Shown here: positions 1-12,189 of the stretch, piece after piece | How the letters are laid out: each line of letters begins with the position of its first letter | How positions within the stretch are numbered: the stretch's first letter is position 1 | From: Liriodendron chinense | Taxonomy: Eukaryota > Streptophyta > Magnoliopsida > Magnoliales > Magnoliaceae | Length of the DNA: 64,000 bases | Reading direction: 5' to 3' | Assembly (NCBI GenBank): GCA_003013855.2 | Contig: ML058465.1 | Coordinates: 186,001-250,000, forward strand | The notes under the pieces: model-generated | The model's input: the letters and a program-made list of their open reading frames with translations, nothing else | Databases searched by the model: none | Told to the model about the DNA's origin: nothing | Position numbers and translations under genes: made by a program

Positions 1-613
1 CCAACCCGCTGACCAAACACCCGTATAAAAAAGGAAAACCCCAGGGAAGCACAACCCTGCAAGCAATAAGCTCAAAATTCTCTGCATCTCCAGCAAAAGC
101 AAAATCATTAAACTGAAAGAGAATGAGCCAAGCCATGCATTCATCATGCATCTCCATGCATCAGCATCCATCGCATCAATCATCATGTTTACCTGCTTTC
201 AAAATAAAAGTTGGTTAGCCAAAGACCCCACAGGCATCCCTAGTGGAGGCACGTGCAAGCCAGATTTCCTTTTCAAAAAGACAAAAAAAAATATTCCTAT
301 TTGCAAATAAAAACCCCACGGAGTATCACTCCCTAGAGTGGGTATCTTTTCAAAAACTCAAAAAATATTTTTTCAGTAGAGCGTTCTGCCTCCAAAACAC
401 CAGGAGATCTTCCATATCTCTGGATAGGAGCCAACGCAAAAATCGAATAAGATCCGATGTCTCGCGGTTTCCCCGGAGACCATCGGATCCAATGCGCTAA
501 AAGTATGGTCGAACTGAACTCTAGTGTCAGTGCGGTCGTACCACAGGCCAAGATACGAAAAGATGAAAGCCAAAAGGCTCGGTCAAAGAAACCATTTGAA
601 CAGGTGGAAACGA

Positions 614-1527
614 TGAATTGTAACCCAAGTATCAAAATCAGCAGATTGGGTGGAAAGAGCTCACCCGCACATACCTAGGCGTGGATGCCTGAAGTACCTT
701 GACTGAGTCCAAGTCGGCGTAGTAGAATCCCGTAAGACTACATGACGCAGGGCATCTAACCACTTTGAAAGTCAAGCGAAACAAGTACTCTTGGAGTGAT
801 CTGGGAAAACATCAAACATCACACAATCAGTCTCAGGGTCAGAAACCTCGTAAGACTAGCGACGCAGAGGCTTTGTTGTACCTTTCCGATGTTAGTACCG
901 ATCGGGAATGGAAGGGTCGTGATTGGATACCCAGGTTGCAGCGCATGCAGGGACAATCGCAACGTTTTCTCTAAACTCTCGCGATATGTGCGAGTTATCA
1001 ATCTCCAAACAATCAACTGACTCAGATACAAAGGATAACAAAGATTCTAGACCACAATCGAGGAAAGAATGAATTGCAAACCGAACATCAAAATCAGCAG
1101 ATCGGGTGGAAAAAGACCACCCGCACATACCTAGGCGTAGATGCCTGAAGTACCTTGACTGAGTCGAAGTCGGAGTAGTAGAATCCCGTAAGACTACATG
1201 ACGCAGGGCATCTAACCACTTTGACAGTCAAGCGAAACAAGTACTCTTGGAGTGATCCGGGAAAACATCAAACATCACAATTAATCACAGGGTCAGTAAC
1301 CTTGTAAGACTAGCGACGCAGAGGCTCTGCTGTACCTTTCCGATGTTAGTACCAATCGGGAATGGAAGGGTTGCGATTGGGTACCCAGGTTGCAACAAAC
1401 TGCAGGGACAATCGCAACGTTTTCTCCAAACTTCCGCGGTATGTGCAAGTGATCGATTTCCAGACGATCAACTGGCACAGATGCAAGGCAAGCAAAGATT
1501 TCAGACCATGATCCATGAATGACCGGG
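614..1527. repeat. Two ~457-bp tandem units upstream of the 3' LTR (left copy)
   Basis: The string tgaattg at 614 recurs at 1071 and cacccgcacatacc at 662 recurs at 1118, a period of about 457 bp. Each unit contains the phrases 'aagtcggcgtagtagaatcc', 'gtaagact...gacgcag' and 'cctttccgatgttagtacc'. No convincing ORF runs through it. The same two-unit arrangement is in the large Tat copy (40394-41307), so the duplication predates both insertions. Confidence 0.85.
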
Positions 1528-1580
1528 TCAGAAGTGGGGTGTCCACTCGCTTTGGCATTCGGTTGCACACAACCTCTGCC

Positions 1581-1589
1581 AAAGAGGGG
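1581..1589 (+). other. Polypurine tract next to left-copy 3' LTR
   Basis: The run aaagagggg ends four bases before the TGTAGACACC that opens the LTR. The identical tract is at 41363-41371 in the large Tat copy. It is the expected site for plus-strand priming. Confidence 0.7.
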
Positions 1590-1593
1590 CATC

Positions 1594-3108
1594 TGTAGAC
1601 ACCCCACCTTCGGCTACACTGTTGGTAGAGATAGCTGGATGAATGGAGGACCATACCCCCAAATCTCATGTCCAAACTCAGCCAAACTCACCCTTGTAAG
1701 CCCCAATCCATAGCCCAACTCAAGCCTGAACCCAGTCAACCCACCCTTAAACATCAGCCTGAAAAACCCCCCATAAGAAAAACCAGTCAAAAAATCCTAA
1801 AAAAGTCAAACTCACTGAGTCAACTCGCTGAGTCAAATCACCGAGTCAACCCGCTGAGTCAACCTGTCGAGTCAAAACACCGAGTCAACCCGCCGAGTCA
1901 AATGACTGAGTCGACCTACTGAGTCAACTCACCGAGTCAACCCACTGAGTCAAAACAGCAGCCCCGAGACATGACCGTACCATGCGCTGAAAACCGAGGA
2001 GTGTCCGTACGGGCAGCCCCCAGGGGGTCGCCCAAAATTATTTACGAGAACTGCCACTCTCCAACGCTATAAATACCCCCCTCCCCTACCCATTTCAAAA
2101 TCCAATCCATCCAGCCCAGCGACCCTTCCGTCTGAGTCCTTCTCCACCCTTTTGGCCCATCTTTCCACCAAGGAGAGCTCGAGTGAGGAGAGTCTAGCCC
2201 TGGTCCAGCCCAGCCTGACCATTGGTCCAAGTCTCCCAAGCCATCCAAGTCTTGATCCAGCCACTCGAAGCCAATCCTTGTGACACCTCCGTCCATCTAG
2301 CTGTTCCTTACTATAGCATCATCTCATTCGCATCTAGCATAAGTGCAACATTTACTTTTCTTCCAACCCCCTTGCTTCACTGCAAGCACTTTGATTATTC
2401 AAACACACTGCATGCATCTCGCATAAAGCACCTGTCAGTTCGAGCGTATGCTCTGGGCTTGCCTGTTAGTGGAACCTGCCCATCAGAAACTCTTACTTTT
2501 CAGACCTGCATTCATATAAATATCACTACGAGCACTTTGATCATTCAAATACACAGCATGCATTCCGCATAAAGCACCTGTCAGTTCGAGCGTATGCTCT
2601 GGGCTTGCCTGTTAGTGGAACCTGCCCATCAGAAACTCTTACTGTTCAGACCTGCATTCATGCATCATGTCATCTATGAGAATGTACGAGGATTAAGACA
2701 GACTTTCAAGTATTAGTTCGATTCTGTGAAGTAGAGACCGTACTTCGGTACGGGTAGTGTGTGGGGTGCTTAACCTCTTCCCACCCTGTAACCGTGATCC
2801 ATTACCTCGAATCTCTGGCCGCAGATTAAAAGGAGTCATTTTAGAGAAGGAATCTTCAGATTCCCTTCTCTAACGTTTCTACGGGGTCTAGCCGACTGTA
2901 AATTCGAAGTAACTGGCTAGTGGCGACTCTGGTCTTATATAAACTCATTTAAACACATCCAGCTTAACACGATAACCAAGCAAAGCCCTCGAGAACGAGG
3001 CAAGCCAGTGGCACAAACGACGATTCGCACGCACGCACCTCTTCTTCTTCTTTTTCCCAAAGGAAAAGGAGAACGTCGTGTGGGAGCGTGGAACGGCGAA
3101 GGTCCACA
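1594..3108 (+). repeat. 3' LTR of the left Tat-family copy
   Basis: Starts TGTAGACACC and ends GGTCCACA. It is 1515 bp against 1544 bp for the LTRs at 23038 and 41376. It keeps the 13-bp gagtcaac array (about 1816-1953), a TATA box (2068-2075) and the ~146-bp internal duplication (agcacctgtcagttcgagcg at about 2427 and 2573). The GC palindrome upstream of the TATA box that is perfect in the large copy is degraded here. Confidence 0.88.
2068..2075 (+). promoter_or_regulatory. LTR TATA box (left copy)
   Basis: TATAAATA followed by ccccctcccc, at the same place as 23522 and 41860 in the other LTRs of this family. It lies downstream of the gagtcaac array, as expected for a U3 promoter. Confidence 0.65.
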
Positions 3109-3430
3109 ATATGTTCTAAAAATTATTTGAAAATATCAACTTTTATTCAAACTAGAACTTGAAAATCCAAAATCAAAGCTTAGAGTACTTGAATAAACGA
3201 ATTAAACATTGAATCTAACTACAAGCTTCCCCTCTTAGCCCTAATTAAGAGGTCTAGCCAACCAAAGACATGATTAAACTAGAAAACAAAAGAAAAACTA
3301 AGAAGAACATGAAAGAACTAGTAAAACCCTAGGTCGGAGGAGTTGTAGACTCTCCACTTTGATCCTCTCGACCTCCAGTAACTTTAAAACTCTTATAAGA
3401 TGCCTTTAGACAAGAGTAGAGGTGTCTTTT
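3109..3430 (-). repeat. Athila-like LTR, first piece (split by a solo LTR)
   Basis: Resembles about 18.5-18.8 kb and 20.8-21.05 kb, the middle of the two Athila-like solo LTRs. Shared landmarks are cgaattaaac, an inverted repeat ctctta...taagag, and the run into 'gaggtgtctttt'. The LTR resumes at 6283 ('tatagcaaaatcgcacc', matching 'tatagtgcagcaagagtacc' in the solo copies). Its outer ~670 bp is missing because the Tat copy at 1-3108 was inserted there. In element orientation this is the 3' LTR of the minus-strand Athila-like element. Confidence 0.7.
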
Positions 3431-6277
3431 TGTAACACCCCGTATTTTTAGTATAAATTTATTTATTTATTAATTTATTTACGTATTTATTTAATTATTT
3501 GATTATTTAATTTTTATTCAAAATTTAAATTTGAAAAATTCATAGCAAATCATCCGTAGAAAATCAAAGAGAGATCCTTTTGTAAAAGTTGCCTAGAATA
3601 ATCTCTGAAATAGTGTAGAAGCATCAGATTTTGAGAAACTCTTCGTTTTATGTTTATTACGAAAATGCCACTAAATAAACCCCACATTTTAACTAAACTA
3701 ATTTTCCACATTCCGTTTAGGCTGAAACTTTAGGAGAACTCTATTAGACCCAAAATAATCGTACATGTCAAATTTCGGCCCTTAGATCATAGTACAAATG
3801 TCCCGATCAGAAAATAACCAATAAATGGCCCACCTCAACTCAGAATTGTTCCACATTTGACGTTAACGGTTATTTTCATCTCACTGACCTATTGGACGGA
3901 GCAAAAAACTTCGATCCATCATAGTGGACCCCACCTGTCAAGCCCGTGCATTACGCACGATTTCCTTACGTAAAAAGATTTTTTTTCTTTTCTTCCTTCT
4001 TCTTCGGCGGACGTTGTTACAGCGTCCGTCCGCTGCCATCTTGGTGACCTACACCATCCTCCAGGATGGGCCCCACAACCAGATCCATTCCGCTCATTTG
4101 TTTTGTACTCCACCAAAACCCATGCCCCCAAAGTTTTGCTACTTTTCTCGATCCGTACGGCCCGCTACACTCTCACCATTCAAAGCCATTGCTTTCAAAA
4201 ATGATATAGATCGGGGCCGTTCCTTTGCGTGAGGGCCTGGGATTGAAACCACGACTTCTTATGGACCCTACCTTCCTCTTGGACGGTCTACATGAGACAT
4301 AGGTTGTTAGAGGAGGACCCACTACTTTCCTTCTCCAATTAGGAAACCAATCCCATTTTACGTTGGGAAACCAATCCCATTTTACGTTGCATCTCGGGGC
4401 TCCATATATGGCTCCCCTAGACTTCCTCTACTCTATAGAAAACCCTAAGAAAGAGAGAGAAAGATCGACAGTAGAGAGAAAGAGAGAGAAATCGAAAGTA
4501 AAGAGAGAGAGATCGTGGGAGGAGAGAGAGAGAGGAGAACCCACGTTCTCTTGTTGTTGCTTCTACGTTGCTATTCCTTTTCTTTCTGGATCTGCTGTTG
4601 AGAAGTGGTAAGTCACATCTATTTCCTAGATTTATCCCTACTCTCTAACCATAGATGGAGATCTAATTGTAGGCGATCATTTATGAAGATGAGATCCTAA
4701 CCATGTAATCTATGTTAAACATGTTAGGGTTGAACTTAGGAGGATTTTCACGACTCTAACAATATCTCGAATCTACCAATATTAGAGGTAAGGATTTCCT
4801 TCAAAGTATAGCCACAATAATATTGATTTATTTAACCATCTTATGCATAATATAGGAAGTTTTTGCTACGTTGTTATATGTGATCTATGATTATTGAATT
4901 TTTCCATGTGAACATGAGTTGATGTATGGAATGCTTTAATAAACTCTTGCTGAATTTTTATTTGATATGAACCATAATGTGTGATGTGTGTTTTGAAAGT
5001 GAAATCATGACATTATACATGCCTACATGAGATATATGTGAAGTTTATGCTTAAGAAATGATGTTTATATGCTTATGGTATATATGATGAATAGAGTGTT
5101 ATGTGATACGGGATTACTCATGCGGATGTTTAATCAGTGGAAGCTCTTTGTCCCATAAGTAATATAATTGTACGTCAAAGAGGATTGAACCATGAGGATT
5201 GTGTTGAATGGAATAATTTGGCAAAGCCATATGAATGTATTGTTGGTCAGTTACCAATGGATCTAAAAGTGAATGTTTGAGATAAATCTTTAAGAAATTG
5301 TCGATATTTGCATGCCATGTGCTTTGTCTTGACTATGATGTGTACGTCCTTTCACGGTTGGCCCCCGTTGAAGGGAAATGACTATTCTATGTCATGATGA
5401 ACCGTGGGATGGGGTAAAGAGCGACCGTTGATCTTAAACATCATTAAATTGACTGTATGTTAAACTACTTAAATAAATATGAAACTAATCATGCATGCAC
5501 TGGACCCGACTTGGTGGGTCAGCCCTGCGGGCGCTACGACGCTAGCTTATGGTAGTGTGGTGGGTCACTATCACCTCCATTGGCTGGGTTGTTGACATGA
5601 AGTTGTGGAATTACCCGCTTCATCGTGGACTCTGGTGACTAGTGACTAGTGAGAAGAGTTGGATTAAGTCCCGTCTCATTAGTCAGGGTGCCTTAGCCAG
5701 AGCATGCATATCATGCATTGCATTAAAACAAGATTTCTCATGTGTGTTTTGAATTGGGTATGCTCTTTGTGTTTAAATATTGTTGTACTATTCTTGGTGG
5801 GTGACCCTTACTGAGTTGATCGCGAGCAACTCACGTCCTTCTGGGACGGTGTTTTTAAAACACCATTTCAGACATTGCAGATAACAATCCAGTAGATGAG
5901 GCCGATTTACAAGGTGAGGAGTATGAAGGCTCGTGGCAGCAAATGGCAGACGACGAAGCCGAAGTAGCATGAAGATGTTTTTTTTTAAATTTCATAATTA
6001 GAGTTTTGATTTCCCTTGATTATGTAATAAGTCTCTCAGAGGGACACTAGCTAAAACATTGAGTTGGACATGATTTCTTTTCATACATTTGATTGAGAAT
6101 CTAGAGTAGAAAGTTATGGAATAAGAATATTAATTTTCTGTCGTTATGATATGAATGCCACACATGTATGTGTTTATAGGTGAATGTGTGAAAACGCAAC
6201 CCTAACATATATGAGTAAACACTAAAAAATTTGGCCAATCGTGTCATCCACGAGAGTCTAAATTTTGGGGCGTTACA
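3431..6277. mobile_element. Solo LTR, chromovirus (Tekay/Del)-like, 2847 bp, TSD CTTTT
   Basis: Starts TGTAACACCCCG and ends GGGGCGTTACA, so the termini are inverted (TGTAACxCCC/GGGxGTTACA). CTTTT directly precedes (3426-3430) and follows (6278-6282), a perfect 5-bp target duplication. Inside there is no gag or pol frame, only LTR-like sequence with a GA-rich stretch (about 4450-4535) after a possible TATA-like 'ctctatag'. The length and termini match Tekay/Del LTRs as I know them. It is most simply a solo LTR left by recombination. It sits inside the Athila-like LTR, so it is younger than that element. Confidence 0.8.
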
Positions 6278-6282
6278 CTTTT

Positions 6283-6783
6283 TATAGCAAAATCGCACCA
6301 CCGCCTCGGAATCTTCTGGAATTGTGTAACTGCATATGTAGTCTAGGTGGTGGGCTTCGAACAGTAACGATCATAACCGAAATTTGAAAATTTTCCTCCA
6401 TACGACCATTCATAGCTTATGGCCGATCGGTCATTGACCCTTAAATTTACTCTAGCAAGGTTTTGCAGAAATCTTCTGTTTTTCGAAATATTCGACCAGT
6501 CGGGTGACCGGTCTTGAGCAGTGGCCGGCCGGTCGTTCAGACAATAAATTTGAGGTTCTTCTTTTTCTTCTTCTCCATCTTCCTTTCTTCTTTCCTTCAC
6601 TTCTTGACACTTCTTCTATTTATCTTCAATGTGTGCAAAGTGGTCCTTTTAGCCATGTATTTATAAGGTTCCTCTCTCATTCCTACAAACACAAAAACAC
6701 ATATAAGATATGTTTTTATCAATCAAAACATGCATAATGTGTGATGAATTGGTGTTAGAATATGCATAATTCAGAGCTAAACA
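6283..6783 (-). repeat. Athila-like LTR, second piece
   Basis: Continues the LTR interrupted at 3430. It has the GACCGGTC-type cassette (6488-6540) and ends with 'gatgaattggtgttagaatatgc...gagctaaaca', parallel to the ends of the solo LTRs at 19956 and 22195. It ends CA at 6783. The next bases (cacaccccaacc) read on the minus strand as ggttggggtgtg, a plausible polypurine tract for the element to the right. Confidence 0.72.
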
Positions 6784-8153
6784 CACACCCCAACCAATAT
6801 TTTGCTAGTCCCGAGTAAAACATGCGTGAAACAAATCCAAATCCCCAACTCAACTTTCTACCGGAAACTATGCTTCTATAGACTCCAAGACATACAAATA
6901 TGAAATTCAGAGAAAGTTAGTGATAGATGCTGAAACCTCAAACTCCTTAAACACAATGATTGTTTAAATAAAGCTCTTGCTGATTGAATGAAAAATAGAA
7001 GAATCCGAAGTGTGTTCTAGTGTGTATAGTGAATGTTCAACTCATAAATTTCCAAGATTACCCTTTTTTATGGATCAACTAGACTAAATATCTAAAAGTG
7101 TACATATCAACAACAAGCATATGACATGATTTTACTTTACCGTTCTATCAATGGCTTTCACACTGCTTCTCATTACCTGCTTGGGTTATTGGCCCTCCCT
7201 TGGTTGATGGTAGGCAACCCTTTTTTTATATTGTTTCACTAGATTTTCAACATAACTCTTTTTTCTTTTCTTTTCAACATAAGATAGGATTTTTAGAAAT
7301 CCATATCTTATGTTCTTTTATTCAAATATTTCTTGAACATGATGGATAAAGATCCCCGACTTGGTTCCTCAACACTTTAAATCATGGTCTAATCAATCTA
7401 AAAATCCTTCCTAATCCTTTCAACCATGAGAATCGTGTAACATGAACTAGAATCCAAAAGTGTTCAAATTTTTTATCAATCACATAAAGAGGGGAACTCA
7501 TATAGAAAACCATTATATATATTAAAAGAATTTTAATTAAAACCTAATCACTCCATCTCTCTTCCTTTCATATTCACATAATCTCAAGTGCATAGAAATA
7601 AGGTTTCCAAAAGAGTTTTGAAATCAGAAAAATCGAAACATTTCTGTAAAAATTGTGAAATTGCTCGAAACGTCACAAATACTAGTACTAGATTCATCTA
7701 GGAATCTCACCCCCCAACCAAAACCTTACATTGACCTCAATGTAAAAACATATGCAATACACAATGACATGAGAGCAATGGCAAAAATAAAGGCGGGTAA
7801 GAATGAGAGTACCTGAGAGGGTAAAAAATGGAAATCTACCTCCAAGAACTAATCCCACTGAAAGCACTAAAAGAAAAAATAAAAATAAAATCAAACCTAA
7901 CCTAAACTACTTCATACCTCCATCAGACTAGGAGATCAATCATCTCGATAGACAGATCATTCAGAGGGATGGATATGTCCTAATCTTAATTAAACTTTTT
8001 AATGAACGGTTTTAAACGATGTCCGTTCACTTTAAAATAGTCATGATTCGCTGGATTCTCAATCTCAACAGCCCCATGAGGAAAAACTTCTTTGACGATA
8101 TATGGGCCGGTCTATCGAGATCGCAATTTTTCTGAAACAGATGTAATCGCGAG
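6784..8153 (-). other. Non-coding 3' region of the Athila-like element
   Basis: About 1.37 kb between integrase and 3' LTR. Athila elements often carry an env-like frame here, but none of useful length survives. The phrase 'ttttgctagtcccgagtaaaac' next to the LTR is typical of the 3' region of such elements. The rest is AT-rich with many stops in all frames. Confidence 0.55.
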
Positions 8154-8980
8154 TTATACAAGAGTACTTTTTGGCCTTAATGAAAGGATTTTTTGAAAGA
8201 TGTGTTTATCGTGAAAGGCCTTCATCTTACTCTTGTATATCCGCGAACTCTCATAAGCATCGTTCCAGATCTCGTCAAGCTCGTTCAATTGGAGTTTGTG
8301 AAGTGAGCTAGTCTTGTCAATATTGAAGTTCAATGCCCGAATTGCCCAATAGGCTTTGTGTTCAAGTTCCACGAGTAAGTGACAAGCTTTTCCATAAACA
8401 AGTCTATAAGGAGACATTCCAATCGGGGTCTTATATGCTGTACGGTAAGCCCAAAATGCATTGACTAATTGCAGCGATCAATCTTTGCGATTCGGATTCA
8501 CTGTCTTCTTTAAGATATGTTTGATTTTTCGATTAAAAATCTCAGCTTGCCCACTTGTCTGTGGGTGGTATGGGGTGCTCACTTTATGTAATATACCGTA
8601 TTTCTTCATTAAGGCTTCAAAAGGCCTATTGCAAAAGTGAGAGCCACCATCACTTATAATGGCTCTAGGCGTTCCAAATCTAGATAGAATATTTTTTTTT
8701 TTAGGAATTGTAGAACTGTGCAATGATCATTGGTTCTATATGGAATCGCCTCTACCCACTTGGACACATAGTCCATTACTAGCAATATGTAAACATATCC
8801 GAAAGATGAGGGGAATGGTCCCATGAAATCGATGCCCCAACAATCAAATACTTCCATGTGTTGAATCGGGTTGAGAGACATCATATTTCGACCGGACAAT
8901 CCTCCTAGCTTTTGACAACATTCGCATACTTTGCAAAACTCGTGGGTGTCTTTAAACATAGTGGGCCAATAAAAGCACAC
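8154..8980 (-). pseudogene. Athila-like integrase (broken into three frames)
   Basis: On the minus strand the pieces run 8980-8654, 8723-8478 and 8417-8154. The first carries the end of the zinc-binding domain (CKVCECCQ) and the first catalytic Asp (GIDFMGPF). The second has the second catalytic Asp (ISDGGSHF) and the Glu (QAEIFNRK). The third has SPYRLVYGKACHL, a phrase typical of Athila integrases. The frames are separated by a frame change at an A-rich run (about 8690-8700) and an in-frame stop near 8478. It would have joined element cDNA to host DNA; as it stands it cannot make one protein. Confidence 0.85.
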
Positions 8981-9218
8981 TGTAAGATTTTCGTAGTGGT
9001 TTTCTTGGCGAAAAAATTACCACCACACGCTTGAGTATAACAAAAGGAGATGACAGAATTTTGTTCATTATCAGGGACACATCTCCTAATGATTTAGTCT
9101 GGATAATACTTAAACAATAATGGTTAATCTTAGAAAAATCTGCGCACTTCCCTTAAAAATTTACGTTTGTCTTGCACAGTCCAATGTATCGGCATCGCAC
9201 CTGTAGAAAAAAAGTTCG

Positions 9219-10583
9219 TTATATCAACATACCATGGTAGATGGGTGGTAAAAAAAGTTGCCCATAAGGGAATAGATCCTCAATTCGTGACTCGTCAATG
9301 GAATTGGGCAAAACTAGGCGGGATAGATGATCCGCCACCACGTTCTCTACTCCCTTCTTATCCTTAATCTCTAAGTCGAACTCTTGAAGGAGTAAGATCC
9401 ATCTAAGAAAATGAGGCTTGGCATCCTTCTTAAAGAGAAGGTACTTTAGCACCTCATGATCCGTGTATATTATGACCTTGGATCCTATCAAATAAGGCCT
9501 AAACTTGTCCAAGGTAAAGACTACGGCTAGGAGCTCCTTCTCCATAGTTGAGTGATTGACTTGGGTAGGATTCAATGTCCTACTTTCATAGTAGATAGCA
9601 TGAGGCTTCTTATCCTTCCTTTGTCCTAACATCACCCTCATAGCATAGTCGCTTGCATCACATATCAACTCAAAAGGAAGCGACCAATCCGGTGGTTGCA
9701 TGATAGGAGTGGTTGTTAACATGTCTTTTAGCTTTGAAAAAACTACTTGACATTCAGCACTCCACTCGAATTGGTTGTCCTTTTGGAGAAAATTGCATAA
9801 GGGTCTAGAGATATGACTGAAATCCTTTATGAACCTCCTATAAAAATCGGTGTGTCCAAGAAAGGACCGCAAATCGCGTATGCTCTTGGGTGGTGATAGA
9901 TTGGCAATAATATCAATTTTAGCCTAGTTTACCTCTATTCCATTGGACGAGATGATATGTCCAGGGACTATTCCTTTTTGAACCATAACATGACACTTCT
10001 CCCAGTTTAGAACAAGGTTCTTCTCCTCACATCGGGTGAAGACCAACCACAAGTAGTCGAGACACTCATCGAACGTACAACAAAAAATTGAGAAGTCGTC
10101 CATAAAAACCTCGAGAAACTGACACACCATGTTGGAGAAAATACTTAACATGCATCGTTGGAATGTGGCAGGTGCGTTACATAGACCCAATGACATCCTT
10201 CGGTAGGCAAAGGTGGCAAATGGGCATGTAGATGTGATTTTCTCTTGGTCTTCTGGGGCTATCTCAATTTGGTTGTATTCGGAGTAGCCATCAAGGAAGC
10301 AATAATAGGAATGACCTGCTAGCCTCTCAATAATTTGATCCATGAATGGGAGAGGGAAGTGGTCTTTCTTAGTGACCGTGTTTAGCTTTCGACAATTTAT
10401 ACACATACGCCAACCAGTAGTAACTCTAATCAGTATAAGCCCATTGTTGGCATTTTTTATGATGGTGATATCAGGCTTTTTAAGGACAACTTGGGTAGGA
10501 CTCACCCATTGGCTATCCGAGATGGGGTAGATGATACCCACATCTAGTAGCTTAAGCACCTTGGCTTTGACAACCTCCATCAT
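9219..10583 (-). pseudogene. Athila-like reverse transcriptase and RNase H
   Basis: Two minus-strand frames, 10583-9924 (RT) and 9872-9219 (connection and RNase H). RT shows WRMCINCRKLN, the fingers/palm region DGYSEYNQI and the catalytic box VFMDDFSIF. The RNase H piece has ELICDASDYAM, then EKELLAVVF and IIYTDHEVL, the usual acidic residues of gypsy RNase H. A stop near 9924 and a frame break separate the halves. It copied element RNA into DNA in the ancestor and is now inactive. Confidence 0.87.
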
Positions 10584-10751
10584 ATTTGGATTTAATTGTC
10601 TCTAAGGTTGTCTAGTCATTTTGGCATTTTCTTCAAGGTGGATGCGGTGAGTACAAATCGAAGGGTTGATCCCCTTAAGGTTCACTATTGTCCATCATAT
10701 AGCTTCCCTATGTTCTTTGAGCATCTTAATTAACTTGGGCTCTTGGTCCTT

Positions 10752-11560
10752 TCATAGGTGAGAGGCTATGACTACTGGGTATGTCTTATCTTGACCTAAA
10801 TAGGAATATTTCAGCTTAGATAGTAATGGTTTTAGGTCAAGCTTCAGCAGTCGAATATTAGACGGTAGAGGCTTTGACATATTTAGTGGCAATTTCTGAA
10901 AGTTAGGCCTCCACCGACTAGTATCAACCACCTGCTTCTCAATACTCAATGCTTGCACAATTTCACAAATGATGGGATCATTGGAATCCTCAAAGTGTGC
11001 CAAGCATGTCTCCAAAATTTTAGGGGGTTTAAGTTGGAATAACTCCTCTTCTTCAAAAGATTTAATCATGTTTAATTCATGGAGCTCATTATCATCATCA
11101 CCCCTCTGCCTTTTGTACATATGGAACACATTTACCTCTAAAGTCATATTCCCAAAAGACAATTGCATTATTCCATTCCGACAATTAATGATTGCATTTG
11201 ATGTAGCCAAGAATGGGCAGCCTAATATAACTGGTATTTGAGTGCTCATATCCATAACCGGTTGTGTGTTTAAGACGATGAAATCTACCGGATAGTAGAA
11301 TTTATTAACTTGGACCAAGACATCCTCAATTATCCCTCTCGGTATACAGATGGATCTGCAACGTAGTTTTGGTGGGTTTTAATTCACCAAGACCCAATTG
11401 CTTGTATACCGAGTATGGGATCAGATTTACAGTCGCCCCCAAGTCTAACAATGCATGTTCAATCTCGTAGTCACCTATGATGCATGAGATTATGGGACTA
11501 CCGAGATCTTTATATTTTGGGGGGGTCTTTAGAGTGAGAATGACACTCGCTCATTCAAAA
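10752..11560 (-). pseudogene. Athila-like aspartic protease region
   Basis: The open frame 11318-10752 begins with VNKFYYPVDFIVL and IPVILGCPFLA, the C-terminal half of an Athila protease. Upstream in another frame, around 11420-11500, the minus strand reads LLDLGATVNLIPYSVY. DLGA is the usual form of the active-site triad in this lineage. Frame breaks near 11330-11400 separate active site from C-terminus. The product would have cut the gag-pol polyprotein. Confidence 0.75.
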
Positions 11561-11675
11561 AAGCCTTTTGTTGCACATTATTTTTACATCTGGTTGTGCA
11601 TAAGTCTTTTAGAAACTTGGCATAGGAGGGAATTTGTTTTATGACATCTAGTAGAGGTATGTTGATTTTAACTTG

Positions 11676-12128
11676 CTAGAAAACCTCTAAAATGTGATGA
11701 GAGTTTGGAAGAGGTTTAGGAGAAACCAATCTCGAAGGGAATGGTGCTACGGGCTTGTATTCGCGTTCATTTTCATGTAGAGTTGAGCTAAATTCACTCT
11801 CATTCTTAGAAATTACCGGATCGTTAGGCTTGTTGGCCTTCATCAGAATAGAATTGTCGATTTGTTTACCACTTCTAAGAGTGGTAATGGATTTAGCTTG
11901 ATCCACATTGTGGTTAAAGATATTAGGGGCGTTTATCTCGTATGTTTGTTTAGGATTAAGTTGAGGTTGGGCCGGAAAGGTCCCTTCCCTAGCATTCAAG
12001 CATCCTTGAATCTCTTTAACCGAGACTTTAAACTCTTGAAATGTTTGTTGGTTCGATTGATTTATCCGTGTTTGCCCTTGCATAAACGCCTTCAAGGTAT
12101 CTTCCATGCTGATTTGAGGTGGGGCCAT
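11676..12128 (-). pseudogene. Athila-like gag, C-terminal remnant
   Basis: A 150-codon frame starting ATG at 12128 (MAPPQISMEDTLKAFMQ). It includes ITTLRSGKQ and YKPVAPFPSRL, landmarks of the gag-protease linker of Athila-type elements. The large N-terminal capsid part is missing. Just upstream is a 46-bp inverted scrap of the family's own LTR, so this ATG is probably accidental at a rearrangement junction. It continues out of frame into the protease region. Confidence 0.72.
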
Positions 12129-12130
12129 TT

Positions 12131-12176
12131 TAGAGCTCTGAATTATACATATTCTAACCCCAATTCATCACATATT
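12131..12176 (+). repeat. Inverted scrap of Athila-like LTR terminus
   Basis: 'gctctgaattatacatattc' and the following 'taaccccaattcatcac' match the reverse complement of the LTR end at 6741-6776 (also 19910-19950 and 22150-22190). Relative to the adjacent Athila-like gag it is in the wrong orientation for a 5' LTR. It marks the junction between the Athila-like element and the second gypsy element. Confidence 0.65.
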
Positions 12177-12189
12177 ATGATAATTGTTC

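Larger units (their letters stand above)
1..3108 (+). mobile_element. 3' end of a Tat-family LTR retrotransposon (left copy), cut by window edge
   Basis: Positions 1-1593 closely follow 39785-41375, the last part of the large Tat element in the same window, including the same pair of ~457-bp repeats and the purine tract before the LTR. An LTR related to the 1544-bp LTRs of that element follows at 1594-3108. The coding part and 5' LTR must lie left of the window. It has many more differences from the large element than that element's two LTRs have from each other, so it is a separate and older insertion. The bases after the LTR are AATAT (3109-3113); the matching target duplication would lie outside the window. 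Beyond 3109 the sequence is an unrelated Athila-like LTR. Confidence 0.88.

Noticed and set aside
3431..6277. A DNA transposon with inverted ends TGTAAC/GTTACA
   Set aside because: The 5-bp duplication, TG...CA ends, promoter-like interior and lack of longer inverted repeats fit a solo LTR better.
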